A program made the position numbers and the translations under genes. A stretch of DNA of 64,000 nucleotides. Source: Amycolatopsis marina. GTDB lineage: Bacteria > Actinomycetota > Actinomycetes > Mycobacteriales > Pseudonocardiaceae. The DNA lies in the NCBI RefSeq assembly GCF_900111885.1, contig NZ_FOKG01000027.1:1-64000 (forward strand), in the 5' to 3' direction. Shown in pieces: positions 51,750 to 59,294 of the stretch. The first letter of the stretch is position 1. Every line of letters begins with the position of its first letter. Under the pieces are notes generated by a model. The model did no database searches. It was not told where the DNA came from and saw nothing but the letters and a program-made list of their open reading frames with translations.

Positions 51750-51849
51750 ATGACGTTTATGACGTTTTGAGCCCAAAATGCGCAACTTTCCTATGAGAGG
51801 GACTCATTGAAAGTTGCGCAATTTAGGTCCAAAACGTCATAAACGTCAT
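51750..51849. other. 100-bp interrupted palindrome with tandem 9-bp repeats: candidate replication origin
   Basis: Outer arms of 20 bp (51750-51769 with 51830-51849) are perfectly complementary, and each arm is a tandem duplication of ATGACGTTT. Inner arms of 12 bp (TGCGCAACTTTC, 51779-51790, with 51809-51820) are also perfect, with an 18-nt loop. It sits 11 bp after the prim-pol/helicase stop. Iterated sites in both orientations beside the replicase suggest an origin, though a terminator is possible. Confidence 0.6.
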
Positions 51850-51859
51850 ATCAAGATCA

Positions 51860-54166
51860 TTAGAACGGGCTTTCCTCCACGTCGTCGCGTAGCTTCCATC
51901 CGTGCCAGCCCTTGCCGCTCATGGTCTTTTCGCTCTCACCTAGCCACGTGTCCATCGTGCGATAGAACCGGTTCCGCGTCGGTACCTCACGGCCGTGGTA
52001 CCGACTCTGGTACACCTTCCACAGATCGGCACACAGCAGCACGGAACCGGGTGACTCCACCAGGTACGTCTCAATGAACGAAAGTCGCCAGTCCTCATCA
52101 GCCTGAACGGACCTCGTCCTTTCCGTCACGCTCTCAGGGTCGGTCAGCCCGTCACGTAGGTACAGGCGGTATCCCTCGATGGCCCAATTGAGTAACTCAC
52201 TAGCGTGCTGGTCCATCTCTGCGTTCACTTCGGAGCTAGGGCGCTTCTGTTCCTGCGTGATATCTGCACGCCATGTGACGATCTTCGCCCGTCGCCACCA
52301 CGCCGCGTCGGGTGCCATTTCCGGGAGTGAGTTGGCGCTGATGTGGATGCTTGCGTCGACGTGGAGGTCGAACGGAACCCGCGCGTAGGCCACCCTCACT
52401 TGCACGGGGTCACCGCCCGTCCAGGCCTTGAGTTTCTCGGTATCGAGTTTCTTGCTGAACTCGGAGAGCAGAAGCATCCGCTTGCCTCGATACGTAGATA
52501 ACTTCGTGTCGTCGCTGCGTCGCGCGTCCTTGCTCACAAGTTCGTTGTCGAGCGGCCCGCTGTAGTCCCCGAACAGCCGATCGAACGCTCCTAGCACCGT
52601 CCCCTTGCCGTTAGCGCCTCGATCACTTTTCCCCGTGTGGATCGTGACGAGTTGCTCCCGGTTGTCCCCTACGAGTGTGAGCCCGAGTAACTTCTGAAAG
52701 TACTGGCGCTCACCCTCGACGGGGAAGAACAGACGTAGTTGGTCATCGAGGAACGTTCCCCCGACCTCTCGTTCCGGGTGATAGCTCACGTTCGCCAGTC
52801 GCGTGCACATGAACGACGGTGAGTGTGCCTCGAACCTCACGGGGTCATCTGCGTGTTCGGGCAAGATCACCACCCCGTTCGCTACGTTGATGACACGAGG
52901 GTCACCGTCGAGTAGTTCCCGGTCCCCCTCCACGTAGTCCCGTAGCATCCCCTCGACGCTTTGCAAGTCGTACCGATCTTGATACCGGGTGGCTGCCAAG
53001 ACGTGCTTTCCCACAATGCCCGCGTCGACACCCCGCCGTGTCATTTCCGCCGCTTCTTCGTAGAGGTCGGGCACGGTTTGGCTGATGTACCGCCGAACAA
53101 CGGCACCCTCGGGGTCCTCACGCCATCGGGTCCCGTCCCACGCGAACCACCCAAGACCCCCCACGTACATAACCTCGTTCGAGTGCTTCCGTGCCACTCG
53201 CAAGGCCATGCCGAGATGAGACACGGGGAGAAGTCCGGTGTTGCTGTGCTTGAGTAGCTGAGCCTCCATGCGCGTGGCGTGCGTTTCCACGGGTCGTGTC
53301 TCGACGTCCTGAATCTCCGTCGCGCGGGTTTGAGCAGCGATCACAATATTGGGCGCTTTCAGCTTGTCGTCCGATAGGTTCCGTATTGATCGCTCACTGG
53401 ACGACGAGATGACGTACGGGGCGGCCTCCACAATGGACTCCCACCAGTCGTCCGCATCGAAATCGTCCAGGTACCGGCCGCAGTTCACACCGACGTAGTA
53501 GGCATCCCGCACGGTGTAGTACTTCGAGCCGTCCTGTGCCTCTCGAACCCGCTCCAGCCAGTAAGTGAGTGAGTCCTGTAGCCCGATCTTGTCCCACTCG
53601 GTCAAGTCCACATCGTCAGCGTCGATAACCACCGTTGGTCCCGACGACATGGCCTCTTGCCACGCCCGCCGGAGCCGTTCGGGTAGGTACGCCACGGGGG
53701 CATCGTTCACCACCACGTACTCACCGTCTGGCTTGTCCTCACGAGGGTAACCCCGGCGAACGGACCCGGCCGCCACGACGTGAGAGCCCTTAGACAGAAA
53801 ATCCACCCCGTCATAGTCCTTGGCCACGCCACGGTTGATCGTGCGTAACGGCTGAGCGCTCTGAAAGTAGTAGTGATGCCCTCCGCTGGCAGTCCGCACG
53901 GTGAACGTGGGGGGCAGGTTGAAGTCACGGGTTAGACGCTCAAACGACGCGTCCCCACCGTTCTTCAGGTCAGGATCTAGCACGCACACACCATCGGTGA
54001 GCACGGCACCGACGATCTCTGCCGACTCGATGGCATCGGCAGACGTGCCGAACAGCCGTGTCTGTTGCCACCCCAACGGGTAGCCGTCGACGGCGTAGTA
54101 CGTGAACAGCGGCGTTTTGAGCCGCAGACGGTAGAAGTCGAGCAGTTCGGCAGTCTTGTGGGTCAT
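51860..54166 (-). CDS. Bifunctional prim-pol / SF3 helicase replication protein (P4 alpha-type)
   Basis: A 768-aa replication initiator. The N-terminal archaeo-eukaryotic primase-polymerase domain has GVCVLDPD (D64 and D66) and the SGGHHYYF motif. The middle is a D5_N-like region. The C-terminal SF3 helicase has Walker A in GANGKGTVL, Walker B in MLLLSEFSKK and motif C ending in SANSLPEM. This single-protein primase-helicase is the hallmark of P4-like and PICI-like satellites. It overlaps the upstream 134-aa gene by 4 bp. It likely acts on the palindrome at 51750. Confidence 0.92.
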   Translation of the reverse strand: MTHKTAELLDFYRLRLKTPLFTYYAVDGYPLGWQQTRLFGTSADAIESAEIVGAVLTDGVCVLDPDLKNGGDASFERLTRDFNLPPTFTVRTASGGHHYYFQSAQPLRTINRGVAKDYDGVDFLSKGSHVVAAGSVRRGYPREDKPDGEYVVVNDAPVAYLPERLRRAWQEAMSSGPTVVIDADDVDLTEWDKIGLQDSLTYWLERVREAQDGSKYYTVRDAYYVGVNCGRYLDDFDADDWWESIVEAAPYVISSSSERSIRNLSDDKLKAPNIVIAAQTRATEIQDVETRPVETHATRMEAQLLKHSNTGLLPVSHLGMALRVARKHSNEVMYVGGLGWFAWDGTRWREDPEGAVVRRYISQTVPDLYEEAAEMTRRGVDAGIVGKHVLAATRYQDRYDLQSVEGMLRDYVEGDRELLDGDPRVINVANGVVILPEHADDPVRFEAHSPSFMCTRLANVSYHPEREVGGTFLDDQLRLFFPVEGERQYFQKLLGLTLVGDNREQLVTIHTGKSDRGANGKGTVLGAFDRLFGDYSGPLDNELVSKDARRSDDTKLSTYRGKRMLLLSEFSKKLDTEKLKAWTGGDPVQVRVAYARVPFDLHVDASIHISANSLPEMAPDAAWWRRAKIVTWRADITQEQKRPSSEVNAEMDQHASELLNWAIEGYRLYLRDGLTDPESVTERTRSVQADEDWRLSFIETYLVESPGSVLLCADLWKVYQSRYHGREVPTRNRFYRTMDTWLGESEKTMSGKGWHGWKLRDDVEESPF

Positions 54167-54567
54167 CGCTGCTCACCCCTCCAGCGCTTGAGCAACTCAC
54201 GGAACCACTCGCCGAATTCCTCATCCCTCGACGCGGTCATCTTCCCGAACATCTCGCCCGTGATCCGGTCGTGTACGGCGCCGCTCGAATCGACCTCGAA
54301 CACGGCCGTCGTGTTCGCGTCGAAATGATCAGCGAGGGCACGCGCGGTGTCGATCTCACGTTGACGTTCCGGCGTAGCCTCACCGTCCAGCTCACGTCGA
54401 CGTTGCAATTCGGCTTGTTCCTCACGCTGACGCTCTCGACGGGCACGGTCGTATGCCCGCTGGCGTTCGTTCGCGCAGGTTCGACAGACGTCGTAGGGGG
54501 CGCGGCGAGTGGTGTTCGAGGGCACGCGCGGGTGCCCACACGGGAAGGTTGGATCTTGCATGATCAT
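54163..54567 (-). CDS. Zn-finger-like hypothetical protein upstream of the replicase
   Basis: A 134-aa protein. FPCGHP followed by VCRTCANE gives a possible C-x-H ... C-x2-C zinc site, then a long, highly charged helix (RQRAYDRARRERQREEQAELQRRREL) probably forming a coiled coil. The C-terminus is acidic and polar. It is translationally coupled (4-bp overlap) to the prim-pol/helicase, suggesting a replication accessory role. This is inference. Confidence 0.65.
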   Translation of the reverse strand: MIMQDPTFPCGHPRVPSNTTRRAPYDVCRTCANERQRAYDRARRERQREEQAELQRRRELDGEATPERQREIDTARALADHFDANTTAVFEVDSSGAVHDRITGEMFGKMTASRDEEFGEWFRELLKRWRGEQR

Positions 54568-54600
54568 CTCCTGGTCTTATGTCGACAAGATCGAAAAGAA

Positions 54601-54620
54601 GGCCCCACATGTCAGGGGCC
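54601..54620 (-). terminator. Hairpin with U-rich tail in the leader of the replication operon
   Basis: GGCCCC pairs with GGGGCC (8-nt loop) and is followed on the coding strand by TTCTTTT, 34 bp before the 134-aa gene start. It resembles an attenuator. Confidence 0.55.
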
Positions 54621-54774
54621 GATTCGTCCTGTCTTCTGCTCTGTCGAAGTCCTCGGTCGAGGAGAAGGAGCGGTAGACGCTCACAAAGCGCATGTGCGCT
54701 ACTCGGATACGCCATTCACGGGGGACGTAACGCCGTTACCGAACGTGTGACTTCGAGTGACTCCGGTCACACAA

Positions 54775-54813
54775 AACGGCCCCTTGATCCGGGGAAGGGA
54801 TCAAGGGGCCGTT
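54775..54813 (-). terminator. Terminator after the early gene pair
   Basis: A 16-bp perfect stem (54775-54790 with 54798-54813) followed on the minus strand by TTTTG, 20 bp after the stop of the 83-aa gene. Confidence 0.75.
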
Positions 54814-54832
54814 GTTGTCGGCAGAGGGGGGG

Positions 54833-55084
54833 CTAGCAGACGCGGTTGCCAAGGGTCGAGCAGCGAGCCACCCACGCGCGTGAACGTTCGTCCTGTAGCT
54901 CGTCACTCACGCTCACGCTTCCGTCCTCGTGCACGAGCACGCCTGGCCATTCCGAGGGGGCAGGGGGTGAGGCGAGGGTGAAGATCAGGAGCACGAGCGA
55001 TGAGGCGATGAGCGCCGTTGAGAATGTGACGAGGGTGATCTTGGCGAGGGTCAGGGGTCGATCGTCACCCGCGTAGCGGCTCAT
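54833..55084 (-). CDS. Small single-pass membrane protein of the element
   Basis: 83 aa; one transmembrane helix (ITLVTFSTALIASSLVLLIFTLA), an external Pro/Ser-rich stretch and a tail with two cysteines (ARCSTLGNRVC). The ATG overlaps the upstream stop (ATGA). A membrane protein among early satellite genes could act in superinfection exclusion or host sensing; there is no homology evidence. Confidence 0.6.
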   Translation of the reverse strand: MSRYAGDDRPLTLAKITLVTFSTALIASSLVLLIFTLASPPAPSEWPGVLVHEDGSVSVSDELQDERSRAWVARCSTLGNRVC

Positions 55085-55254
55085 CGTTCCTGCCCCACGT
55101 AGCGCTCGAGCTCCGACGCTCGATCTACCAGGTGTTCGACTGCCGCCGCTTGCTTGAAATACGTCGTTGCTACCTCGTGGCTGCCAGCGTCGAGCGAGGC
55201 CTTCCCGAGCCCTCGCAAGGTCTCGATGGCTGCTTCTAGTTGATCTTCTGTCAT
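55081..55254 (-). CDS. Small helical protein beside attR
   Basis: 57 aa, all-helical prediction (MTEDQLEAAIETLRGLGKASLDAG, then FKQAAAVEHLVDRASELERY). Its ATG lies 25 bp from the attR arm, in the usual position of an excision factor or early regulator, but sequence alone does not say which. It is coupled to the 83-aa gene by ATGA. Its promoter in the integrated state must overlap attR or host DNA. Confidence 0.6.
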   Translation of the reverse strand: MTEDQLEAAIETLRGLGKASLDAGSHEVATTYFKQAAAVEHLVDRASELERYVGQER

Positions 55255-55278
55255 CGGTGCACTCCCTATGCGGATTGA

Positions 55279-55293
55279 GTTGCATCTCTCCCG
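55279..55293 (-). other. attR (attP arm plus core CCG)
   Basis: GTTGCATCT (55279-55287) is the exact reverse complement of the attL arm AGATGCAAC; CTC and then the core CCG (55291-55293) follow, after which the host MFS reading resumes at ATG 55294. Confidence 0.8.
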
Positions 55294-56451
55294 ATGACCG
55301 CGATGGGGATCACCCTGACCCTGCACGTCGTCACTGAGCTCGGCCGCGGCTACGGCGCGGCCGGTCTAGTGGGCACGGCCACCACGTTGGGCAGCGCGAT
55401 GGGCGCACCGCTGATCGGCCGGATGATCGATCGGCACGGCCTGCGGCCCGTCGTCGCGCTGTGCGGTTCGATATCCACGTTGTTCTGGCTGGCCACCCCG
55501 CACCTGTCGTACCCGGTGTTGCTGGCGGTGGCCCTGCCAGCGGGGATTCTCATCGTGCCCGCCTCTTCGATCTCCCGCCAGATCATCTCGGCGAAGGTGC
55601 CGCCGCCCGCGAGGCGGACGGCCTTCGCCATGGACACCATCTCGGTCGAGACCACGTTCATGATCGGCCCGGCCGCCGGCATCCTGGTCAGTACCCGGGT
55701 GTCCTCAACGGCCGCGCTCACCGGAATCGGCGTCGCGTTCGGCCTCGTCGCCGTCGCGTTGTACGTACTGAATCCACCGGTCCGGGGAGTCGCGGAAGCC
55801 GCGCCGGCACCAGGGATGCGGCCGCCGATCCGGACGTGGCTCACCGGCAGACTGGTGGCCACGCTGCTGATCGCGTGCGGCGCGCTGTTCGTGCTGATCG
55901 GCACCGAACTCGCCGCGCTCGCGGCCCTGCGGGACAACGGCGAGGTCGGCTGGACCGGTGTCGTCATCGCGGTCATGTGCGTGGCTTCGCTGATCGGCGG
56001 CCTGGTGCACGGTGCGGTTCACCGCTCGCTGCGGCAGCTCCCGCTGATGGTGCTGCTGGCTGTGCTGGTGATTCCGGTCGGCCTGTTCGATCAGCCGTGG
56101 TGGCTGCTCGCTCTCGCACTGATCCCGATGAACTTCGTCTGCGCGCCGACTCTCGCGGCGACCACCGAGGCCGTCAGCGAACTGGCGCCTCCCGGAGTCC
56201 GTGGCGAGGCGATGGGACTGCAGGACTCCGGGACACGCATCGGCATGGCGCTCGGGGCCCCCGCCGTGGGTTTCGTGATGGACAACTCCTCGCCGGCCTG
56301 GGGCTTCGCCGCCGCAGGTATCGGCGGGCTCGCACTGGCCGCCGTCGGCATCGTGTTCCAGTACCGGGACCGCGGCACGGCACTTTCCCGGGAAAGTGCG
56401 AGTCGAGAAGCCGCTGACCTCGCCAGCGCTCCCACTTTCCCGGGAAAGTGA
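55294..56451 (+). pseudogene. 3' fragment of the interrupted MFS transporter
   Basis: 385 codons starting MTAMGITLTLHVVTELG, matching the paralogue at 17921 from its IAMIGIS segment onward. It contains LIGRMIDRHGLRP (motif A) and the following helices. It lacks the first ~49 residues and so half of TM1, and has no obvious ribosome site before 55294. It may be silent or give a crippled transporter. The C-terminus was extended by two copies of the CACTTTCCCGGGAAAGTG palindrome, which encode LSRES-type residues. Precise excision of the element would rebuild the full gene. Confidence 0.88.
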
Positions 56452-56498
56452 TGTACGTGCGCGCGCAAGTAGGGCACTTTCCCGGGAAAGTGCCCTAC
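56381..56498. repeat. Three copies of the CACTTTCCCGGGAAAGTG palindrome
   Basis: Copies at 56381-56398, 56433-56450 and 56475-56492; the last is extended to a 30-bp perfect palindrome (56469-56498). The first two lie inside the transporter's coding end, and the third is between convergent genes, where it can also act as a terminator. Confidence 0.9.
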
Positions 56499-56503
56499 CT
56501 GGG

Positions 56504-56905
56504 TCAGAGGCAGACCTGGCGCAGGCGTTCGATGTTCTCGGTGTTGCGGCGCACCCAGTCGGTCAGGTTGCCGAGGCCTTCCGCCTGCTTGCGCTCGAGT
56601 TCCACGTAGCCGTCAGCCATGGTGAGCAGGGTTTCCCGGACGTTCGCGTCCGCCGCGTTGTTGCCCAGTTCCTGCAGTCGCTTGGCCTTCTCCTCCGCCT
56701 GTTCCCGCACCTGCTGCGGATCGAGTGACTCCGGGTTGAAGCTCGTGGCGATACCGAGCGCCTCGGTGCACGCCCCCGCCTTGCCCGCGACCCCGTCGGC
56801 CTTCTCCACCGCCGAGTTGATCTCGTCGGTGCAGCCTGCCAACGGAAGCACCGCTGCCAGTGCGGCGCCGGCAATCACCTGTCGTACCCACATTCGCCCT
56901 GTCAT
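56504..56905 (-). CDS. Small lipoprotein
   Basis: A 133-aa protein with signal peptide and lipobox PLAGC (Cys near residue 25). The mature part is helical, with paired cysteines (GACTEAL and RQVCL). No family is recognised. Starts at 56905 or 56893. It is the last gene before rtcB on the same strand. Confidence 0.65.
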   Translation of the reverse strand: MTGRMWVRQVIAGAALAAVLPLAGCTDEINSAVEKADGVAGKAGACTEALGIATSFNPESLDPQQVREQAEEKAKRLQELGNNAADANVRETLLTMADGYVELERKQAEGLGNLTDWVRRNTENIERLRQVCL

Positions 56906-56928
56906 TCCTCCAACCTACCGGTGGCGGC

Positions 56929-58119
56929 TCAGCCCTTGACGCAGATCACCTGCTTGAGGTGGGCGACGACCTCCACCAGGTCCGTCTGCGCCGCGATCAC
57001 CGAGTCGATGTCCTTGTATGCCGCGGGAATCTCGTCCACCACACCGGTGTCCTTGCGGCACTCGACCCCGTCGGTCTGCGCCGCGAGGTCCGCCGCGCTG
57101 AACATCTTCTTCGCCTTCGTCCGCGACATCCGCCGGCCCGCGCCGTGGGACGCGGACTGGAACGAGCTGTCGTTACCCAGTCCCCGCACGACGTAGGACC
57201 CGGTACCCATGCTCCCCGGAATGATCCCGAGATCACCGGAACCCGCCCGGATCGCGCCCTTGCGGGTCACCAGCACGTCCACGCCGTCGTAGCTCTCCTC
57301 GGCGACGTAGTTGTGGTGACAGGAGATCGCGTCGTCGAACCGCGCGCCGGGCACCGTGTCCGCGAGGGCCTGCTTGACCAGCGCGACCATCGTCGCCCGG
57401 TTACGGGCGGCGTAGTCCTGTGCCCAGAACAGGTCCCTGCGGTAGGCCTCCATCTCCGGGGTTCCCGTGACGAAGACCGCGAGATCGCGGTCCGGCAGGT
57501 CGGCGTTGTGCGGCAGCTTCCTGGCCACGGCCATGTGTCGCTCGGCCAACTCCTTGCCGATGTTGCGCGAGCCCGAATGCAGCATCAGCCAGACCCGCCC
57601 CTCGTCGGAGCCACCCTGCTCAAGGCAGACCTCGATGAAGTGGTTGCCGCCGCCGAGACTGCCGATCTGGGTGGCCGCGCGCTCCCGCAGCTCCTGCACA
57701 CCCCGGTGCAGGTCGCCGAACGCGGACCAGAACCTGTCCCAGCCGCCGACGCCGTGCACCCTGGCGGGGTCCACCGGCGTCTTGTGCCTGTTGAACCCGA
57801 CCGGCACGCGCGACTCGATCCGCCTGCGCAGCACGCCGAGGTCGTCGGGGAGGTCGGCCGCGGTGAGCGATGTCCGCACCGCGCTCATGCCACAACCGAT
57901 GTCCACTCCGACGGCGGCTGGCGAGACGGCGTCGCGCATCGCGATGACACTGCCGACCGTCGCGCCCTTGCCGTAGTGCACGTCGGGCATCACCGCGACG
58001 CCGTGCACCCACGGCAGGTTCGCGACGTTACGGAGCTGGTTCATCGCGGACTCCTCGACCGAAGCCGGGTCTGTCCACATGCGAATGGGTACTCGTGCGC
58101 CCTCGACGGCGGTGTACAT
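56929..58119 (-). CDS. rtcB: RNA 3'-phosphate ligase RtcB
   Basis: A 396-aa GTP- and Mn-dependent RNA ligase that joins 3'-phosphate (or 2',3'-cyclic) ends to 5'-OH ends in tRNA repair or RNA stress. Metal-binding motifs are GVDIGCGM (Asp and Cys), GGGNHFIE, HSGSRNIG and the guanylylation region SASHGAGRRMSR. The ATG at 58119 follows AGGGGAAGG; the GTG at 58146 is a weaker choice. No archease gene or rtcR is adjacent. Confidence 0.93.
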   Translation of the reverse strand: MYTAVEGARVPIRMWTDPASVEESAMNQLRNVANLPWVHGVAVMPDVHYGKGATVGSVIAMRDAVSPAAVGVDIGCGMSAVRTSLTAADLPDDLGVLRRRIESRVPVGFNRHKTPVDPARVHGVGGWDRFWSAFGDLHRGVQELRERAATQIGSLGGGNHFIEVCLEQGGSDEGRVWLMLHSGSRNIGKELAERHMAVARKLPHNADLPDRDLAVFVTGTPEMEAYRRDLFWAQDYAARNRATMVALVKQALADTVPGARFDDAISCHHNYVAEESYDGVDVLVTRKGAIRAGSGDLGIIPGSMGTGSYVVRGLGNDSSFQSASHGAGRRMSRTKAKKMFSAADLAAQTDGVECRKDTGVVDEIPAAYKDIDSVIAAQTDLVEVVAHLKQVICVKG

Positions 58120-58201
58120 GTCCCTTCCCCTCTTTGCGGTGAACACAAAGAGTGCTACCCGCCCGCGCCGGGATCAACCGGATTAACGGGGGTCGAACGC
58201 A

Positions 58202-58240
58202 GTCAGGGCCACCCCGCGACGAAAACGGGATGGCCCTGAC
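58202..58240 (-). terminator. Terminator of the ask-asd operon
   Basis: GTCAGGGCCA pairs with TGGCCCTGAC across a loop that contains a further CCCCG/CGGG pairing, 11 bp past the asd stop. Confidence 0.8.
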
Positions 58241-58250
58241 GGCAGGAGAA

Positions 58251-59294
58251 TCAGCCTGATTGGGCGATCAGTTCCGCGATCTGCACGGTGTTCAGCGCCG
58301 CACCCTTACGCAGGTTGTCACCGGTGACGAACAACGCGAGCCCTCGACCGTCCGGCACGCCCGGGTCCGTCCGGATCCGGCCCACGTAGCTGACGTCCTC
58401 GCCCGCGGCCTGCAGCGGCGTTGGGATGTCCGACAGCCGCACGCCCGCCGCGGTCGACAGCAACTCGGTCGCGCGCTCGACGCTCAGCGGCCGGTCGAAC
58501 TCGACGTTGATCGACAGCGCGTGCCCGGTGAACACCGGAACCCGCACGCAGGTACCGGACACGAGCAGCTCCGGAATGTCGAGAATCTTGCGGCTCTCGT
58601 TGCGGAGCTTCTGCTCCTCGTCCGTCTCGTGCGAACCATCGTCCACAATGGAACCAGCCATCGGCAGGACGTTGAACGCGATCGGACGGGCGTACTTCGC
58701 CGGCTCACCGAGGTCGACGGCGGAACCGTCGTGGGTGAGCTCGGGGCCGCGATCGCCCGCCGTCCTGACCTGGTTGGCCAGTTCCTCCACACCGGCGAGG
58801 CCGCTGCCGGACACCGCCTGGTAGCTGCTGGCCACCATCCGCACCAGCTTGGCCTCGTCGTGCAGCGGCTTGAGCACCGGCATCGCGGCCATCGTCGTGC
58901 AGTTGGGGTTGGCGATGATCCCCTTGCGCGCGTCCTTTACGGCCTGCGGGTTCACTTCGCTGACCACCAGCGGGACGTCCGGATCCAGGCGCCATGCGGA
59001 GGAGTTGTCGATCACCGTCACGCCGGCCTCGGCGAACCTGGGCGCCTGCGCCTTGGACGTGGACCCACCGGCGGAGAACAGCGCGATGTCCAGCCCGCTC
59101 GGGTCGGCCGTCTCGGCGTCCTCGATCAGCACGTCCTCGCCCTTGAACGGCAGCGTCTTGCCCGCCGAACGCGCCGAAGCGAAGAACCGGATCTGCTCGA
59201 TCGGGAAGTTCCGCTCCGCGAGCAGGCCGCGCATCACCGCACCGACCTGGCCGGTCGCACCGACCACTCCCACTCGCAGTCCGTTGGCTGCCAT
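58251..59294 (-). CDS. asd: Aspartate-semialdehyde dehydrogenase
   Basis: Reduces aspartyl phosphate to aspartate semialdehyde, the branch point to lysine, diaminopimelate, threonine and methionine. 347 aa; NADP-binding GATGQVG, catalytic C132 in NPNCTTM, SGSGLAGVEEL, and a GHALSINVEF substrate-binding segment. The ATG overlaps the ask stop by one base, so the two are co-translated. Followed by a terminator. Confidence 0.96.
   Translation of the reverse strand: MAANGLRVGVVGATGQVGAVMRGLLAERNFPIEQIRFFASARSAGKTLPFKGEDVLIEDAETADPSGLDIALFSAGGSTSKAQAPRFAEAGVTVIDNSSAWRLDPDVPLVVSEVNPQAVKDARKGIIANPNCTTMAAMPVLKPLHDEAKLVRMVASSYQAVSGSGLAGVEELANQVRTAGDRGPELTHDGSAVDLGEPAKYARPIAFNVLPMAGSIVDDGSHETDEEQKLRNESRKILDIPELLVSGTCVRVPVFTGHALSINVEFDRPLSVERATELLSTAAGVRLSDIPTPLQAAGEDVSYVGRIRTDPGVPDGRGLALFVTGDNLRKGAALNTVQIAELIAQSG

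Larger units (their letters stand above)
45860..55291. mobile_element. Serine-integrase phage satellite carrying its own capsid gene (~9.4 kb)
   Basis: The boundaries are set by the interrupted host gene and by recombination-site symmetry. Contents: integrase; XRE regulator with divergent small protein; capsid, connector and small structural-module ORF; zinc-ribbon protein; HNH-like protein; origin-like palindrome; prim-pol/helicase; three small early genes. Base composition is lower in GC and richer in GA/AT-containing codons than the flanking host genes. No terminase, portal, protease, tail, lysis or conjugation gene is visible. All frames are intact and densely packed with stop/start overlaps. 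This fits a replicating satellite that makes its own shell and borrows packaging and tails from a helper. A remnant of a larger prophage is the main alternative. Confidence 0.8.

Noticed and set aside
45860..55291. Integrative conjugative (AICE-type) element
   Set aside because: No FtsK/TraB-type translocase, NUDIX or Rep of AICE type is present, whereas capsid and connector genes are.
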